From: Paenibacillus timonensis
GTDB taxonomy: Bacteria > Bacillota > Bacilli > Paenibacillales > Paenibacillaceae
Direction of reading: 5' to 3'
NCBI RefSeq assembly: GCF_022427145.1
Contig: NZ_JAKSXN010000030.1
Coordinates: 1-64,000, forward strand
Length of the DNA stretch: 64,000 bases
Shown here: in pieces, positions 1 to 9,314 of the stretch
Position numbering within the stretch: the first letter of the stretch is position 1
How the letters are laid out: the number at the start of each line of letters is the position of its first letter
The notes under the pieces: model-generated
Databases searched by the model: none
What the model saw: the letters and a program-made list of their open reading frames with translations, nothing else
Told to the model about the DNA's origin: nothing
Position numbers and translations under genes: made by a program

Positions 1-35
1 CGGTAGTGCTCTTTTTGTATGCAGTCTAAGGAAAA

Positions 36-217
36 CCTGCAAAAGTGCAGGTATTTTCGAGAAAATCGCTCGTTTTCGGCGAAAGCCTGCAAAAGTGCAG
101 GTATTTTTTCAATTCGAGGGCAATTCGAGGGTTTAGGCTCCAAAAGCCTGCACTTTTGCAGGTATTTAGGTAAATCAGCGAGGTAGTTCTTAAAAAACTG
201 TATTATTGCAGGTATTT
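36..217. repeat. Array of four short hairpin repeats
   Basis: Four copies lie at about 36-57, 86-107, 147-167 and 198-217. The core is CCTGCA-AAAG-TGCAGG followed by TATTT. Copies 1 and 2 match exactly over core and tail. Copy 3 has the reverse-complement core (loop CTTT) but keeps the tail on the same strand. Copy 4 is degenerate. A direct repeat of AATTCGAGGG lies between copies 2 and 3. No gene is seen in 1-520. Confidence 0.8.
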
Positions 218-266
218 GCGAAAAATTTATCGGCCAGCATGTAGTAAGAACTCCGCTCCAAATTCT

Positions 267-296
267 AACCGTCCGGCACCAACCGGACGGTTTTCT
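267..296 (+). terminator. Intrinsic terminator upstream of ctsR
   Basis: A perfect 9-bp GC-rich stem (ACCGTCCGG / CCGGACGGT) with a 6-nt loop is followed by a short T tract. It probably ends a transcript entering from the left of the window. Confidence 0.8.
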
Positions 297-359
297 CATA
301 CGCTTAACCACGAATATTTTCCCCGCTTCGCGCCCACACTGAATCTGAAACCGTGCCCC

Positions 360-387
360 TTGGCAAATCATCAAATTATGGTATAAT
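360..387 (+). promoter_or_regulatory. Sigma-A promoter of the ctsR operon
   Basis: TTGGCA at 360-365 and TATAAT at 382-387 are separated by 16 bp. The CtsR operator begins 8 bp downstream of the -10, so a bound repressor would cover the transcription start. Confidence 0.8.
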
Positions 388-395
388 GTTTATAA

Positions 396-417
396 AGTCA
401 AAGAAAGTCAAAGTCAA
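396..417 (+). promoter_or_regulatory. CtsR operator (tandem heptads)
   Basis: AGTCAAA-GAA-AGTCAAA at 396-412 fits the established CtsR consensus RGTCAAA-NAN-RGTCAAA exactly. A further GTCAA at 413-417 extends the direct repeat. The position just after the -10 implies autorepression of ctsR-mcsA-mcsB-clpC that is relieved by heat or protein stress. Confidence 0.92.
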
Positions 418-523
418 CTGAGCGGATCGTAACGTACCTTTAGGGCTGGTACATCCGTTTTTGACGATCATTGACGCCAACCTGCAACAAGAGATTCACG
501 TGTGGAATAATGGAGGATGAGTG

Positions 524-982
524 ATGCGTAATATCTCAGATATCATCGAAAAATATCTCAAGAGTATTTTGCATGAAAGTCCTGAGGGGATTATAGAGAT
601 TCAACGTAATGAGCTTGCCGACCAATTTTCCTGCGTGCCGTCGCAAATCAATTATGTCATCAGCACCCGTTTTACTCTGGAGAAAGGGTACCTGGTCGAA
701 AGCAAGCGCGGCGGCGGCGGATACGTTCGGATTCGGCGCATTGCGCTGCCGGGACCAACGTCGCTGCACATGCATTTGCATGAAACGATCGGTGACGAGA
801 TCGGGCAATCCGCGGCGGAAGGGTTGATTTATCGCCTGGAGGAGGCCCGCTTTTTGACCCCTCGGGAAGCCGCGTTGATGCGCTCGGCAGTATCGCGCGA
901 GGTGTTGGCGATCAAGCTGCCCTATCGCGACCAGATCCGGGCTAGAATGATGAGAGCGATGTTAATCTCATTGCTGAGTTAG
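524..982 (+). CDS. ctsR: Transcriptional repressor CtsR
   Basis: This is the repressor of class III heat-shock genes (clp genes). It binds tandem heptads as a dimer, and such a site lies just upstream at 396-417. The 152-residue length is normal. Residues about 29-48 form the helix-turn-helix, and the glycine-rich wing RGGGGYVRI lies at 62-70, where the family senses heat and where McsB phosphorylates arginine. A GTG at 521 is in frame, but GGAGG at 512-516 is spaced 7 nt from ATG 524, so ATG is preferred. First gene of the operon with mcsA, mcsB and clpC. Confidence 0.95.
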   Translation: MRNISDIIEKYLKSILHESPEGIIEIQRNELADQFSCVPSQINYVISTRFTLEKGYLVESKRGGGGYVRIRRIALPGPTSLHMHLHETIGDEIGQSAAEGLIYRLEEARFLTPREAALMRSAVSREVLAIKLPYRDQIRARMMRAMLISLLS

Positions 983-1049
983 CAACAGACGTAACACAGG
1001 TTAAGGATCTGCTTTCTGTCTTAGTCTATCCCGTAAGGAGGGACGTGCG

Positions 1050-1574
1050 ATGCAATGCCAAGAATGCGGCAAACGCCCGGCAACCTTGCATTTTACGAAG
1101 ATCGTCAATGGCGAGAAAACGGAATTTCATTTCTGTGAAACCTGCGCCAGGGAAAAAGGAGAGCTAATTCCCGGCACTTCGGGCGGCTTTTCGATTCATA
1201 ACCTGCTGTCGGGCTTCCTCGATTTGAGTCCGTCGAACAAAGGTCAAGTATCCGGGCATAGTACCCCTGAACATCTGCGCTGCGAAGAATGCGGCATGAC
1301 GTATTCCCAGTTCAGCAAAATCGGACGTTTTGGGTGCAGCTCTTGTTACAAATATTTTAACGATCGTTTGGATCCGCTGTTTAAGAAAGTACATGGCAAT
1401 ACCGTTCACGTCGGGAAAGTCCCGAAACGGACCGGCGGTCATATCCAAGTGAAACGTAAGCTTGATGATCTCCGCCGCGAACTGCAGTACCGGATCCTCC
1501 AGGAGGAATTCGAGGAGGCGGCCGCGCTGCGGGACCAAATTCGCGAGCTTGAGAAGAACATATCCGCAGAGTAG
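1050..1574 (+). CDS. mcsA: Protein-arginine kinase activator McsA
   Basis: McsA is a small zinc protein that activates the arginine kinase McsB. Four CxxC pairs are visible (C3/C6, C29/C32, C78/C81, C96/C99), giving two zinc sites. A C-terminal UVR-type coiled segment at about 136-169 resembles the UvrB/UvrC interaction motif. The length of 174 residues is close to the B. subtilis protein. AAGGAGGG lies 9 nt before ATG. The gene sits between ctsR and mcsB, 12 nt before mcsB, as in other Bacillales. Confidence 0.95.
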   Translation: MQCQECGKRPATLHFTKIVNGEKTEFHFCETCAREKGELIPGTSGGFSIHNLLSGFLDLSPSNKGQVSGHSTPEHLRCEECGMTYSQFSKIGRFGCSSCYKYFNDRLDPLFKKVHGNTVHVGKVPKRTGGHIQVKRKLDDLRRELQYRILQEEFEEAAALRDQIRELEKNISAE

Positions 1575-1586
1575 GAGGGATGCAGG

Positions 1587-2645
1587 GTGACCAATCTCCG
1601 TTTTACCGAACAGCCGCTTAGCGAATGGATGAGCCAACAAGGCAAGGAGTCCGATATCGTGATGAGCAGCCGGGTACGGATCGCCCGCAACGTGCTGCAT
1701 CACCCCTTTCCGATGCTAGCTACCAACACGCAATCGGAGGAGGTGCTGAAGCAGCTGCAGGAGGTTCTAAGCGACGAACAGCTCCAGGCTCACGGGCAAC
1801 TGTACCCGATCCTCCTTGCGGACTTGGATGAACTGGATAAGCGAGTGTTGGTAGAGAAGCATTTGATCAGTCCGAACCTAGCCAACGATTCCAGAAACGG
1901 GGCGGTCTTCATCAGCGAAGACGAGAGCCTCAGCATCATGGTGAATGAAGAGGACCATTTGCGCATCCAGTGCCTGTATCCGGGGCTGCAAGTTCAGGAG
2001 GCTTGGGAAAAAGCGACGGCAATCGACGATATTTTCGAATCGCATGTGGATTATGCGTTTGACGATCGCCGTGGTTACTTGACCAGTTGCCCGACGAATG
2101 TGGGGACTGGTCTTCGGGCATCCGTGATGATGCATTTGCCGGCCCTGGTGCTGACGCAGCAGATCGGCCGCATCTTATCCGCGGTATCGCAGGTCGGTTT
2201 AACCGTCCGCGGGATCTACGGCGAAGGCAGCGAAGCGATGGGCAACTTGTTTCAAATCTCAAATCAGATTACACTAGGACAAAGCGAAGCTGAGATCATC
2301 GAAAATTTATACGGCGTGGTTCTGCAGATCATTCAGCACGAGAAGACGGCGAGAGAAAAATTGATCGGAGAATCGCGGCTGCGGATGATGGACCGGGTCA
2401 TGCGCTCCTACGGGATTTTATCCCAGGCGTACATCATCGACTCGAAGGAAGCCGCTCAGCGGCTGTCCGATGTCCGGCTTGGCGTAGACTTGGGCCTCAT
2501 CGAAAGCGTGTCGGCACAGGCACTGAATGAACTGAACGTGTTGACGCAGCCCGGGTTTTTGCAGAAGAAATTCAGCAGCAGCATGTCCCCGGGGGAACGG
2601 GATATGTACCGCGCCAAACTCATTCGGGAGCGAATGGGGAAATAA
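1587..2645 (+). CDS. mcsB: Protein-arginine kinase McsB
   Basis: McsB is a phosphagen-kinase-fold enzyme that phosphorylates arginine on CtsR and on damaged proteins, marking them for ClpC-ClpP. The SSRVRIARN nucleotide-binding segment is at 27-35, NEEDH at about 120-124 contains the acidic catalytic residues, and CPTNVGTG starts at C168, the family's active-site cysteine region. The length is 352 residues. Translation starts at GTG 1587, with AGGAGGG at 1574-1580 spaced 6-7 nt upstream. The coding sequence ends 31 nt before clpC. Confidence 0.95.
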   Translation: MTNLRFTEQPLSEWMSQQGKESDIVMSSRVRIARNVLHHPFPMLATNTQSEEVLKQLQEVLSDEQLQAHGQLYPILLADLDELDKRVLVEKHLISPNLANDSRNGAVFISEDESLSIMVNEEDHLRIQCLYPGLQVQEAWEKATAIDDIFESHVDYAFDDRRGYLTSCPTNVGTGLRASVMMHLPALVLTQQIGRILSAVSQVGLTVRGIYGEGSEAMGNLFQISNQITLGQSEAEIIENLYGVVLQIIQHEKTAREKLIGESRLRMMDRVMRSYGILSQAYIIDSKEAAQRLSDVRLGVDLGLIESVSAQALNELNVLTQPGFLQKKFSSSMSPGERDMYRAKLIRERMGK

Positions 2646-2676
2646 CGAGAGGATTACTATGGAGGTGTAGGAGAAG

Positions 2677-5121
2677 ATGATGTTTGGAAGATTTACGGAA
2701 CGCGCCCAAAAAGTACTGGCATTGGCCCAGGAAGAAGCCGTAAGGCTGGGACATAACAATATCGGGACGGAACATGTGCTGCTCGGGCTGATCCGTGAAG
2801 GCGAAGGCATTGCCGCCAAGGCGTTGATCGGATTGGGCTTGGGACTTGAGAAAATACAAGATGAAGTGGAGACGCTGATCGGTCGCGGACAGGAGCAGCC
2901 GACCAATATCGCTTATACGCCGCGCGCCAAGAAAGTCATCGAGCTGTCCATGGATGAAGCGCGCAAGCTCGGCCATACTTATGTCGGCACGGAGCATATT
3001 TTGCTCGGCCTGATTCGCGAAGGGGAAGGCGTGGCGGCCCGGGTGCTCAATAACCTCGGCATCAGCCTGAACAAGGCGCGGCAGCAAGTGCTGCAGCTGC
3101 TGGGCAGCAGCGAAGCGGTGTCCAGCCATCACGGCGCTCCGGCCAACGTCAATACGCCGACGCTGGACAGCTTGGCCCGCGACTTGACGGCTTCGGCCAA
3201 AGAGGGCAATTTGGATCCGGTCATCGGCCGCAGCAAGGAAATCGAACGGGTGATCCAGGTGCTGAGCCGCCGGACGAAAAACAATCCGGTACTGATCGGG
3301 GAACCGGGCGTCGGGAAAACGGCGATCGCCGAAGGTCTCGCGCAAAAAATCATCAACAATGAAATTCCGGAGACGCTGCGCGACAAGCGCGTAATGACGC
3401 TGGATATGGGTTCCGTTGTTGCCGGTACGAAATACCGCGGCGAATTTGAGGACCGTTTGAAAAAAATCATGGACGAAATTCGTCAAGCCGGCAATATCAT
3501 CCTCTTTATCGATGAGCTGCATACGTTGATCGGGGCCGGCGGCGCAGAGGGTGCCATCGACGCTTCGAATATTTTGAAGCCGGCGCTGGCTCGCGGCGAG
3601 CTGCAATGCATCGGCGCCACCACGCTGGACGAATACCGGAAATATATCGAAAAAGACGCGGCGCTGGAACGTCGTTTCCAACCGATCACGGTAGATCAGC
3701 CGTCGGTCGAAGAAGCGATCCAAATCCTGCACGGACTGCGCGACCGCTACGAGGCGCATCATCGGGTGAAAATCACCGACGAAGCGATCGAGCAGGCGGT
3801 CAAATTGTCCGACCGTTACATTCAAGACCGCTTCTTGCCGGATAAAGCGATCGACCTCATCGACGAGGCGGGGTCTAAGGTAAGGCTTAACTCGTATACG
3901 GTACCGCCGAATCTGAAGCAGTTGGAAAGCCGCCTGGAAGATATCCGCAAGGAGAAGGACGCTGCGGTACAAAGTCAGGAATTCGAGAAAGCGGCCGCGC
4001 TTCGCGACACGGAACAGAAGATCCGCGAAGAGCTGGACGTCACGAAAAACCAATGGAAAGAAAAACAGGGACGCACCGATTCCGAAGTGACGCCGGAGGA
4101 TATTGCCCAGGTGGTCGCCAGCTGGACCGGAATTCCGGTCAACAAGCTGAAGGAAGAAGAAACCGAACGCCTGCTGAATATGGAGCAAATCCTGCATGAG
4201 CGCGTGATCGGCCAAGAAGAAGCCGTTAAGGCCGTCAGCCGGGCGATCCGCCGGGCGCGCGCGGGCCTCAAGGATCCGAAGCGCCCAATGGGCTCCTTCA
4301 TCTTCCTGGGCCCGACCGGGGTAGGTAAAACCGAGCTCGCCCGAGCTTTGGCCGAAGCGATGTTTGGCGACGAGAACGCCGTAATCCGCATCGACATGTC
4401 CGAGTACATGGAGAAGCATTCCACCGCTCGTCTCGTCGGCGCACCTCCGGGATATGTCGGGTACGAAGAAGGCGGCCAATTGACCGAGAAGGTACGCCGC
4501 AAACCGTATTCCGTCGTCCTGCTGGACGAAATCGAAAAGGCGCATCCGGAAGTGTTTAACATTCTGCTGCAAGTGCTGGAGGACGGCCGGTTGACCGATT
4601 CCAAAGGCCGGGTGGTCGATTTCCGCAACACGCTGATTATCCTGACCTCGAACGTCGGAGCCGAAGCGATCAAACGCAATACGCGTCTTGGTTTCACCGC
4701 CGTTCAAGATTCCGGTGCCGATTATGACAATATGAAGGGCAAAGTGATGGAAGAGCTGAAGAAGAGCTTCCGTCCGGAATTCCTCAACCGGATCGACGAA
4801 ATTATCGTCTTTCATTCGCTCGAGGAAGCGCATATCGGGCAAATCGTCACGCTGATGTCCGAGGAACTGCGTAAACGCCTGCGCGAATACGATGTCGACT
4901 TTACGTTGACGGATAAGGCAAAAGCGTTCTTGGCCAAAGAAGGCTACGATCCTGCTTACGGTGCGCGTCCGCTGCGCCGGGCGATCCAGAAGCATATCGA
5001 GGACCGCTTGTCCGAGGAACTGTTGACCGGTAACGTGAAGAAGGGCGATTCGCTGACGATTGACGAAGAGAACGGTGCCTTGAAGGTCGAGCGTACGGGG
5101 ACTTTCGTAAAAAATGCGTAA
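2677..5121 (+). CDS. clpC: ATP-dependent Clp protease ATPase subunit ClpC
   Basis: ClpC is an AAA+ unfoldase of the HSP100 family. It feeds McsB-marked or adaptor-bound proteins to ClpP in the cytoplasm. Two N-terminal Clp repeats (about 1-145) are followed by AAA-1 with Walker A GEPGVGKT at 208-215, a UVR/middle domain near 415-450, and AAA-2 with Walker A GPTGVGKT at 545-552. The length of 814 residues is normal. ATG at 2677 and 2680 are adjacent; the [10 protein letters not shown] start matches Bacillus. GGAGGTG lies at 2661-2667. Last gene of the ctsR operon, followed by a terminator. Confidence 0.97.
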   Translation: MMFGRFTERAQKVLALAQEEAVRLGHNNIGTEHVLLGLIREGEGIAAKALIGLGLGLEKIQDEVETLIGRGQEQPTNIAYTPRAKKVIELSMDEARKLGHTYVGTEHILLGLIREGEGVAARVLNNLGISLNKARQQVLQLLGSSEAVSSHHGAPANVNTPTLDSLARDLTASAKEGNLDPVIGRSKEIERVIQVLSRRTKNNPVLIGEPGVGKTAIAEGLAQKIINNEIPETLRDKRVMTLDMGSVVAGTKYRGEFEDRLKKIMDEIRQAGNIILFIDELHTLIGAGGAEGAIDASNILKPALARGELQCIGATTLDEYRKYIEKDAALERRFQPITVDQPSVEEAIQILHGLRDRYEAHHRVKITDEAIEQAVKLSDRYIQDRFLPDKAIDLIDEAGSKVRLNSYTVPPNLKQLESRLEDIRKEKDAAVQSQEFEKAAALRDTEQKIREELDVTKNQWKEKQGRTDSEVTPEDIAQVVASWTGIPVNKLKEEETERLLNMEQILHERVIGQEEAVKAVSRAIRRARAGLKDPKRPMGSFIFLGPTGVGKTELARALAEAMFGDENAVIRIDMSEYMEKHSTARLVGAPPGYVGYEEGGQLTEKVRRKPYSVVLLDEIEKAHPEVFNILLQVLEDGRLTDSKGRVVDFRNTLIILTSNVGAEAIKRNTRLGFTAVQDSGADYDNMKGKVMEELKKSFRPEFLNRIDEIIVFHSLEEAHIGQIVTLMSEELRKRLREYDVDFTLTDKAKAFLAKEGYDPAYGARPLRRAIQKHIEDRLSEELLTGNVKKGDSLTIDEENGALKVERTGTFVKNA

Positions 5122-5184
5122 CTGAGTAAAAAAATGTTGGTAAATCCTACAAATCCGTAACGATTAAGCCGATGAAATAAGTAA

Positions 5185-5225
5185 AAGGCAGCTTCCAAAG
5201 CGATGCTTTGGGGCTGCTTTTTTTC
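5185..5225 (+). terminator. Intrinsic terminator after clpC
   Basis: GCAGCTTCCAAAG pairs with CTTTGGGGCTGC across a 4-nt loop, with two G-U pairs, and is followed by a run of seven T. It ends the ctsR operon and separates it from radA. Confidence 0.88.
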
Positions 5226-5358
5226 ATCCCGCCTCTCCTGGCGGCAGCGCTCGTATCCCTTTCGATAAACCTGAAAGGATGGTAAAATTTTAGGTACCAT
5301 GAAGAACACGGTGTCTGCTAGGTCTGTCAAATATTGCAGAGGCGAGAAGGAGAGATAA

Positions 5359-6726
5359 ATGGTTAAAGTAAAAACAAAGTTTTTTTGCTCCGAATGCGGT
5401 TACGAATCGCCCAAATGGTACGGAAAATGCCCGGGATGCGGCGCCTGGAACTCCATGGTGGAAGAAGTGGAGAAAACCGTCAAAACGCAGGGCATGACCT
5501 CCGGCATATTTCATGCGAAAGAAAAGCCGCAATCGATCATAAATATAGAGAGCGGCAAAGAACCGCGGATTCAAACGGGGATCGGGGAACTGAACCGGGT
5601 GCTCGGCGGAGGCGTCGTGCCGGGCTCGCTGGTGCTGGTCGGAGGGGATCCCGGGATCGGGAAATCGACCCTGCTTCTGCAAACCTCTCATGAAATGGCC
5701 CGTAGCGGCCTGAAGGTCTTGTATATATCGGGGGAGGAATCGGTCCGGCAGACGAAGCTTCGGGCGGAACGGCTCGGGACATTGTCCCCGGAGTTATTCG
5801 TTTTGTGCGAGAGCAGCATGGACGGAATTGAAGAAGCGATCGATCAGGTGAAACCCGATTTTCTGGTCATCGATTCGATCCAAACGGTTTATTTGCCCGA
5901 AGTCACCAGCGCTCCCGGCAGCGTATCGCAGGTACGCGAATGCACGGCGCGCTTTATGCGGATTGCCAAAGGGCAGGGCATTGCAACGGTTCTGGTCGGC
6001 CACGTTACCAAGGAAGGAGCCATCGCCGGACCGCGGATGCTGGAGCATATGGTCGACTGCGTGTTGTATTTCGAAGGCGAACGGCATCACTCTTATCGGC
6101 TGCTGCGGGCGGTCAAGAACCGCTTCGGTTCGACCAACGAAATCGGAATATTTGAGATGAACGAATCCGGCTTGGCGGAAGTAGCGAATCCGTCGGAGCT
6201 GTTCCTATCCGAACGGCCGCTCGGCGTGGCCGGTTCCACCGTCGTTGCCAGCATGGAAGGGACTCGCCCGATGCTGGTCGAGCTGCAGGCTTTGATCGCG
6301 GCCACCCATTTCCCTTCGCCAAGACGAATGGCCACCGGTGTGGACTATCAGCGGATGAACCTGATCCTTGCGGTACTCGAGAAGCGGATGGGCCTGTTCC
6401 TGCAAAATCAGGACGCTTACGTCAATTTGGCCGGCGGCGTCAAGCTGGACGAACCGGCGGTAGATCTGGCGATTGCCGTCAGTGTGGCTTCCAGCTTCCG
6501 CGACCTGCCGACGAAGCCGTACGACGTGTTTTTCGGGGAAGTTGGCTTGACCGGCGAAGTTCGGGCGGTCTCCCGGGCGGAGCAGCGCGTGAAGGAAGCG
6601 GCCAAGCTTGGCTTCAAACGGGTCATTTTGCCGGAAAAAAGCATGAAAGGGTGGAAAGGGCCGCAAGGCATTCAACTGATAGGCGTAAATACCGTTGCAG
6701 ATGCGCTAGCTGTTGCGTTAGATTAG
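5359..6726 (+). CDS. radA: DNA repair protein RadA
   Basis: RadA is a RecA-like, DnaB-type ATPase that processes recombination intermediates. The N-terminal C4 zinc finger uses C10, C13, C24 and C27. Walker [11 protein letters not shown] lies at 95-104, the RadA signature KNRFGST at about 253-259, and the C-terminal third is a Lon-like domain. The length of 455 residues is normal. A purine-rich AGAAGGAGAG ribosome site lies 5 nt before ATG. disA follows after 10 nt, a pairing conserved in Firmicutes, where RadA modulates DisA activity. Confidence 0.96.
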   Translation: MVKVKTKFFCSECGYESPKWYGKCPGCGAWNSMVEEVEKTVKTQGMTSGIFHAKEKPQSIINIESGKEPRIQTGIGELNRVLGGGVVPGSLVLVGGDPGIGKSTLLLQTSHEMARSGLKVLYISGEESVRQTKLRAERLGTLSPELFVLCESSMDGIEEAIDQVKPDFLVIDSIQTVYLPEVTSAPGSVSQVRECTARFMRIAKGQGIATVLVGHVTKEGAIAGPRMLEHMVDCVLYFEGERHHSYRLLRAVKNRFGSTNEIGIFEMNESGLAEVANPSELFLSERPLGVAGSTVVASMEGTRPMLVELQALIAATHFPSPRRMATGVDYQRMNLILAVLEKRMGLFLQNQDAYVNLAGGVKLDEPAVDLAIAVSVASSFRDLPTKPYDVFFGEVGLTGEVRAVSRAEQRVKEAAKLGFKRVILPEKSMKGWKGPQGIQLIGVNTVADALAVALD

Positions 6727-6736
6727 GGGGCATTGA

Positions 6737-7816
6737 ATGATGAAGGAAACTACCCAAGCAGAGAAAATGAACGATTTGCTGAGACTTGTCGCTCCGGGAA
6801 CGGCTTTTCGCGACGGCCTCGAAAACGTGCTGCGGGCCAAGACCGGGGGCCTGATCGTCGTCGGTTACAGCCCGGAGGTGATGGAGGTCGTCGAGGGGGG
6901 CTTCTCCATCAACTGTGACTTCTCGCCGAACTATCTTTATGAGCTGGCCAAAATGGACGGGGCGATCATCCTTAGCGAGGATTTGAAACGGATTTTGTAC
7001 GCCAATACCCAGCTCATTCCGGATTCCTCGATCGCCTCCTCGGAGACGGGCATCCGGCACCGGACCGCCGAGCGGGTGGCCAAACAGACCGGCAAGCTGG
7101 TCGTCTCCATCTCCCAGCGTCGGAATATCATCACCCTTTACCAAGGCGGATTACGGTATGCCCTGAAGGAAATCGGCGTCATCCTGACCAAGGCAAACCA
7201 AGCCATTCAGACGTTGGAGAAGTACCGGTCCGTCCTGAATCAAGCCCTAACCAACCTGACGGCCTCCGAATTCGAGGAACTCGTCTCTTTGCCTGAGGTC
7301 ATCAACGTCATCCAACGGGTGGAAATGGTGATCCGGATCAAGATGGAGATCAAACGGTTCATCAACGAGTTGGGTACGGAGGGGCGGCTGATCAGCATGC
7401 AGATGGAGGAACTGGTCAGCAACATGGAAGAAGAGGCCTGGCTGCTGTATAAGGACTACGCTAAAGAAGACCAGGACGAAGCGATCCGGGAAATTATCCT
7501 GGGGCTCAAACGCTCTACCGACGACGAGCTCTTGGACGACAATCACATTACCAAGCTTCTGGGGTATCCTTCCTCTGCCGCTACTTCGGAGGAATTGATC
7601 TCCCCGCGCGGATATCGTGTGTTGAACAAGATTCCACGTTTGCCGAATGTGATCATCCACAATCTGGTCGAACGGTTTGGCTGCTTGCCGAACGTGATGA
7701 TGGCCAGCATCGAGGAACTGGATGAGGTTGACGGCATCGGCGAGGTGCGTGCCCGCTCCATTAAGGAAGGACTCAAGCGTCTTCAGGAACAGGTATTCAT
7801 TGACAGACAAATTTAA
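6737..7816 (+). CDS. disA: DNA integrity scanning protein DisA (diadenylate cyclase)
   Basis: DisA makes cyclic di-AMP from two ATP while scanning DNA for lesions. The DAC domain carries the catalytic DGA at 74-76 and RHRT at 107-110. A helical spine follows, and the C-terminus has the helix-hairpin-helix DNA-binding segment ([16 protein letters not shown]). The length is 359 residues. The gene starts 10 nt after radA, with TAGGGGG as ribosome site. ATG 6740 is an equally possible start. Confidence 0.96.
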   Translation: MMKETTQAEKMNDLLRLVAPGTAFRDGLENVLRAKTGGLIVVGYSPEVMEVVEGGFSINCDFSPNYLYELAKMDGAIILSEDLKRILYANTQLIPDSSIASSETGIRHRTAERVAKQTGKLVVSISQRRNIITLYQGGLRYALKEIGVILTKANQAIQTLEKYRSVLNQALTNLTASEFEELVSLPEVINVIQRVEMVIRIKMEIKRFINELGTEGRLISMQMEELVSNMEEEAWLLYKDYAKEDQDEAIREIILGLKRSTDDELLDDNHITKLLGYPSSAATSEELISPRGYRVLNKIPRLPNVIIHNLVERFGCLPNVMMASIEELDEVDGIGEVRARSIKEGLKRLQEQVFIDRQI

Positions 7817-7866
7817 ATCACCTATCATCAATGAATGGTTCAGGAATATCTACTCGAGGTGAAGAG

Positions 7867-8601
7867 ATGATTACGAAATCGATTCCGAACCTGTTTACTT
7901 TAGGTAACATGGTTCTCGGAATGCTGGCCATCCTGCTGGCTATGGAAGGTCGCTTCAGCCTGGCTGCCATCATGGTAATTGTCGCTATGCTGCTCGATGG
8001 TTTGGACGGACGGGTCGCCCGTGCGCTGAACGCTCAAAGCGAGTTCGGGAAAGAGCTCGATTCTTTATCGGATCTTATTTCGTTTGGTATTGCTCCGGCA
8101 CTGATTATGTACTTGATTTCATTTCACAGCATTCCTTCCGGCGTTGCATGGGCCGTCACGATCATTTTCCCGATGTGCGGGGCGCTGCGGCTTGCCCGCT
8201 TCAACGTTCAGAAAGGGGTGCCGGGATACTTCATCGGCTTGCCGATTCCGGCCGCAGGCGGGGTGCTGGCGACGCTCTCCCTGTTTTACCGGGAAATTAC
8301 CGCGCCTTATTTCGTCGTATCCATGATGCTGTTGTCGTATTTGATGATCAGCACGGTGAGATACCCGAATTTCAAAAAAATCGGCTTGCCGAAGAAAGCG
8401 ATTGCTTATACGCCGCTTGTCGTGATCTTTGCGGTGGTCATCGCCGTCGTATTCCCTGACCAGATGGCAAAGCTGATATTTATCCCCTTGGTCATTTACG
8501 CGGCTTACGGACTAAAGCAGAACCTCAGTCGTCTGCTTCGCCGCAAACGCCGGGACGACGAGGATGCCGATCCTCAGGAAGCGTATCGTCCGAAGCGCTA
8601 A
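7867..8601 (+). CDS. pssA: CDP-diacylglycerol-serine O-phosphatidyltransferase
   Basis: This is a membrane enzyme that makes phosphatidylserine from CDP-diacylglycerol and serine. The CDP-alcohol phosphotransferase motif is complete: D44-G-L-D47-G-R-V-A-R52, then G and D65/D69. Several hydrophobic segments follow. The 244-residue protein ends in an arginine- and acid-rich cytoplasmic tail. An upstream in-frame ATG at 7831 lacks a ribosome site, while GAGGTG at 7855-7860 is well placed for ATG 7867. Its place after disA differs from B. subtilis. The serine substrate is inferred from similarity. Confidence 0.88.
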   Translation: MITKSIPNLFTLGNMVLGMLAILLAMEGRFSLAAIMVIVAMLLDGLDGRVARALNAQSEFGKELDSLSDLISFGIAPALIMYLISFHSIPSGVAWAVTIIFPMCGALRLARFNVQKGVPGYFIGLPIPAAGGVLATLSLFYREITAPYFVVSMMLLSYLMISTVRYPNFKKIGLPKKAIAYTPLVVIFAVVIAVVFPDQMAKLIFIPLVIYAAYGLKQNLSRLLRRKRRDDEDADPQEAYRPKR

Positions 8602-8625
8602 GGAAGAATCAACCTCATACCATAG

Positions 8626-8671
8626 GAAAAGGCATGGATCTCCCGCAGGCGGAAAGGATCGATGCCTTTTT
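8626..8671. terminator. Bidirectional terminator between pssA and the minus-strand gene
   Basis: AAAAGGCAT(G)GATC pairs with GATC(G)ATGCCTTTT, with T runs on both strands. It sits between two convergent genes and can serve both. Confidence 0.8.
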
Positions 8672-8713
8672 GATTTCTTCGATATGCATTTTTCCCATGA
8701 GTACGCAGTGCGC

Positions 8714-9109
8714 TTACGATAAGTTGAATAACCCCAGCGTGGCGCATTTCTGCGACTCGCGCTCCACGATTTCCTCCATGTTGATCCCCAGCAAATTACA
8801 TAGGGCGGACATATAGAAAAGGTTACGTCCAAGCTCGTTCGTAATCGCATCCCGGCAATTTTCGCACAACTCGCCATGAACGTGCTTGGCGATCGTTTCT
8901 TTGGCTTGCTGCAAATCCATGCCCGGCTCGAAGTCCTGTTTGGTGGCGTGCAGCTCGATGCAACCGCATTCGGTTACGGATTTGGTCACGGAACGGACGG
9001 CAGCGGCGTTGGTTTGTCCCATCTTCGACATGACGTCCAGCAGACTGCGGTGACGGAGTAACAATTCAGAAACTTGTTCTTGAAAAGACTGAAGGCTTGG
9101 TGCGCTCAT
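8714..9109 (-). CDS. Conserved protein of unknown function, cysteine-containing, all-helical
   Basis: The 131-residue soluble protein is predicted mostly helical. It carries ECGCIEL in the middle, CENCRD near residue 78 and a final ESQKCATLGLFNLS segment. The CxxC and the acidic GINMEEIVERE stretch recall small all-alpha nucleotide pyrophosphohydrolases, but this is only a resemblance. I do not recognise the family with certainty. AGGTGG precedes the ATG, and a good promoter lies upstream on the minus strand. It interrupts the disA-yacL order known from Bacillus and is transcribed alone. Confidence 0.85.
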   Translation of the reverse strand: MSAPSLQSFQEQVSELLLRHRSLLDVMSKMGQTNAAAVRSVTKSVTECGCIELHATKQDFEPGMDLQQAKETIAKHVHGELCENCRDAITNELGRNLFYMSALCNLLGINMEEIVERESQKCATLGLFNLS

Positions 9110-9142
9110 TTTCCATCCACCTCAATATTATGAATTGAATTC

Positions 9143-9171
9143 ATTATATTCCACCTTTTCCTCCGAGATCA
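9143..9171 (-). promoter_or_regulatory. Sigma-A promoter of the minus-strand gene
   Basis: On the minus strand, TTGATC (9171-9166) and TATAAT (9148-9143) are separated by 17 bp, 34 bp upstream of the ATG at 9109. Confidence 0.75.
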
Positions 9172-9314
9172 ACCTGAAATCCCATAGCCAAGGGGCGCGT
9201 TCGGATTTGAAATGGTTATTTTCTGGTAAAAAAAGTTACCGGCCAAGGATTATGAGCCCAGAAATTGGTTCATACTGGCTAAAGAAGATACTTATCTAGG
9301 AGGTGAAGAGAGAC

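Noticed and set aside
36-217. Possible CRISPR array
   Set aside because: The units are short palindromes with irregular spacing, one is core-inverted, and no cas genes are present.
2620-4995. 791-codon open frame on the minus strand opposite clpC
   Set aside because: It lies fully over clpC, whose domains are certain, has no ribosome site, and shows the composition expected from antisense of GC-skewed codons.
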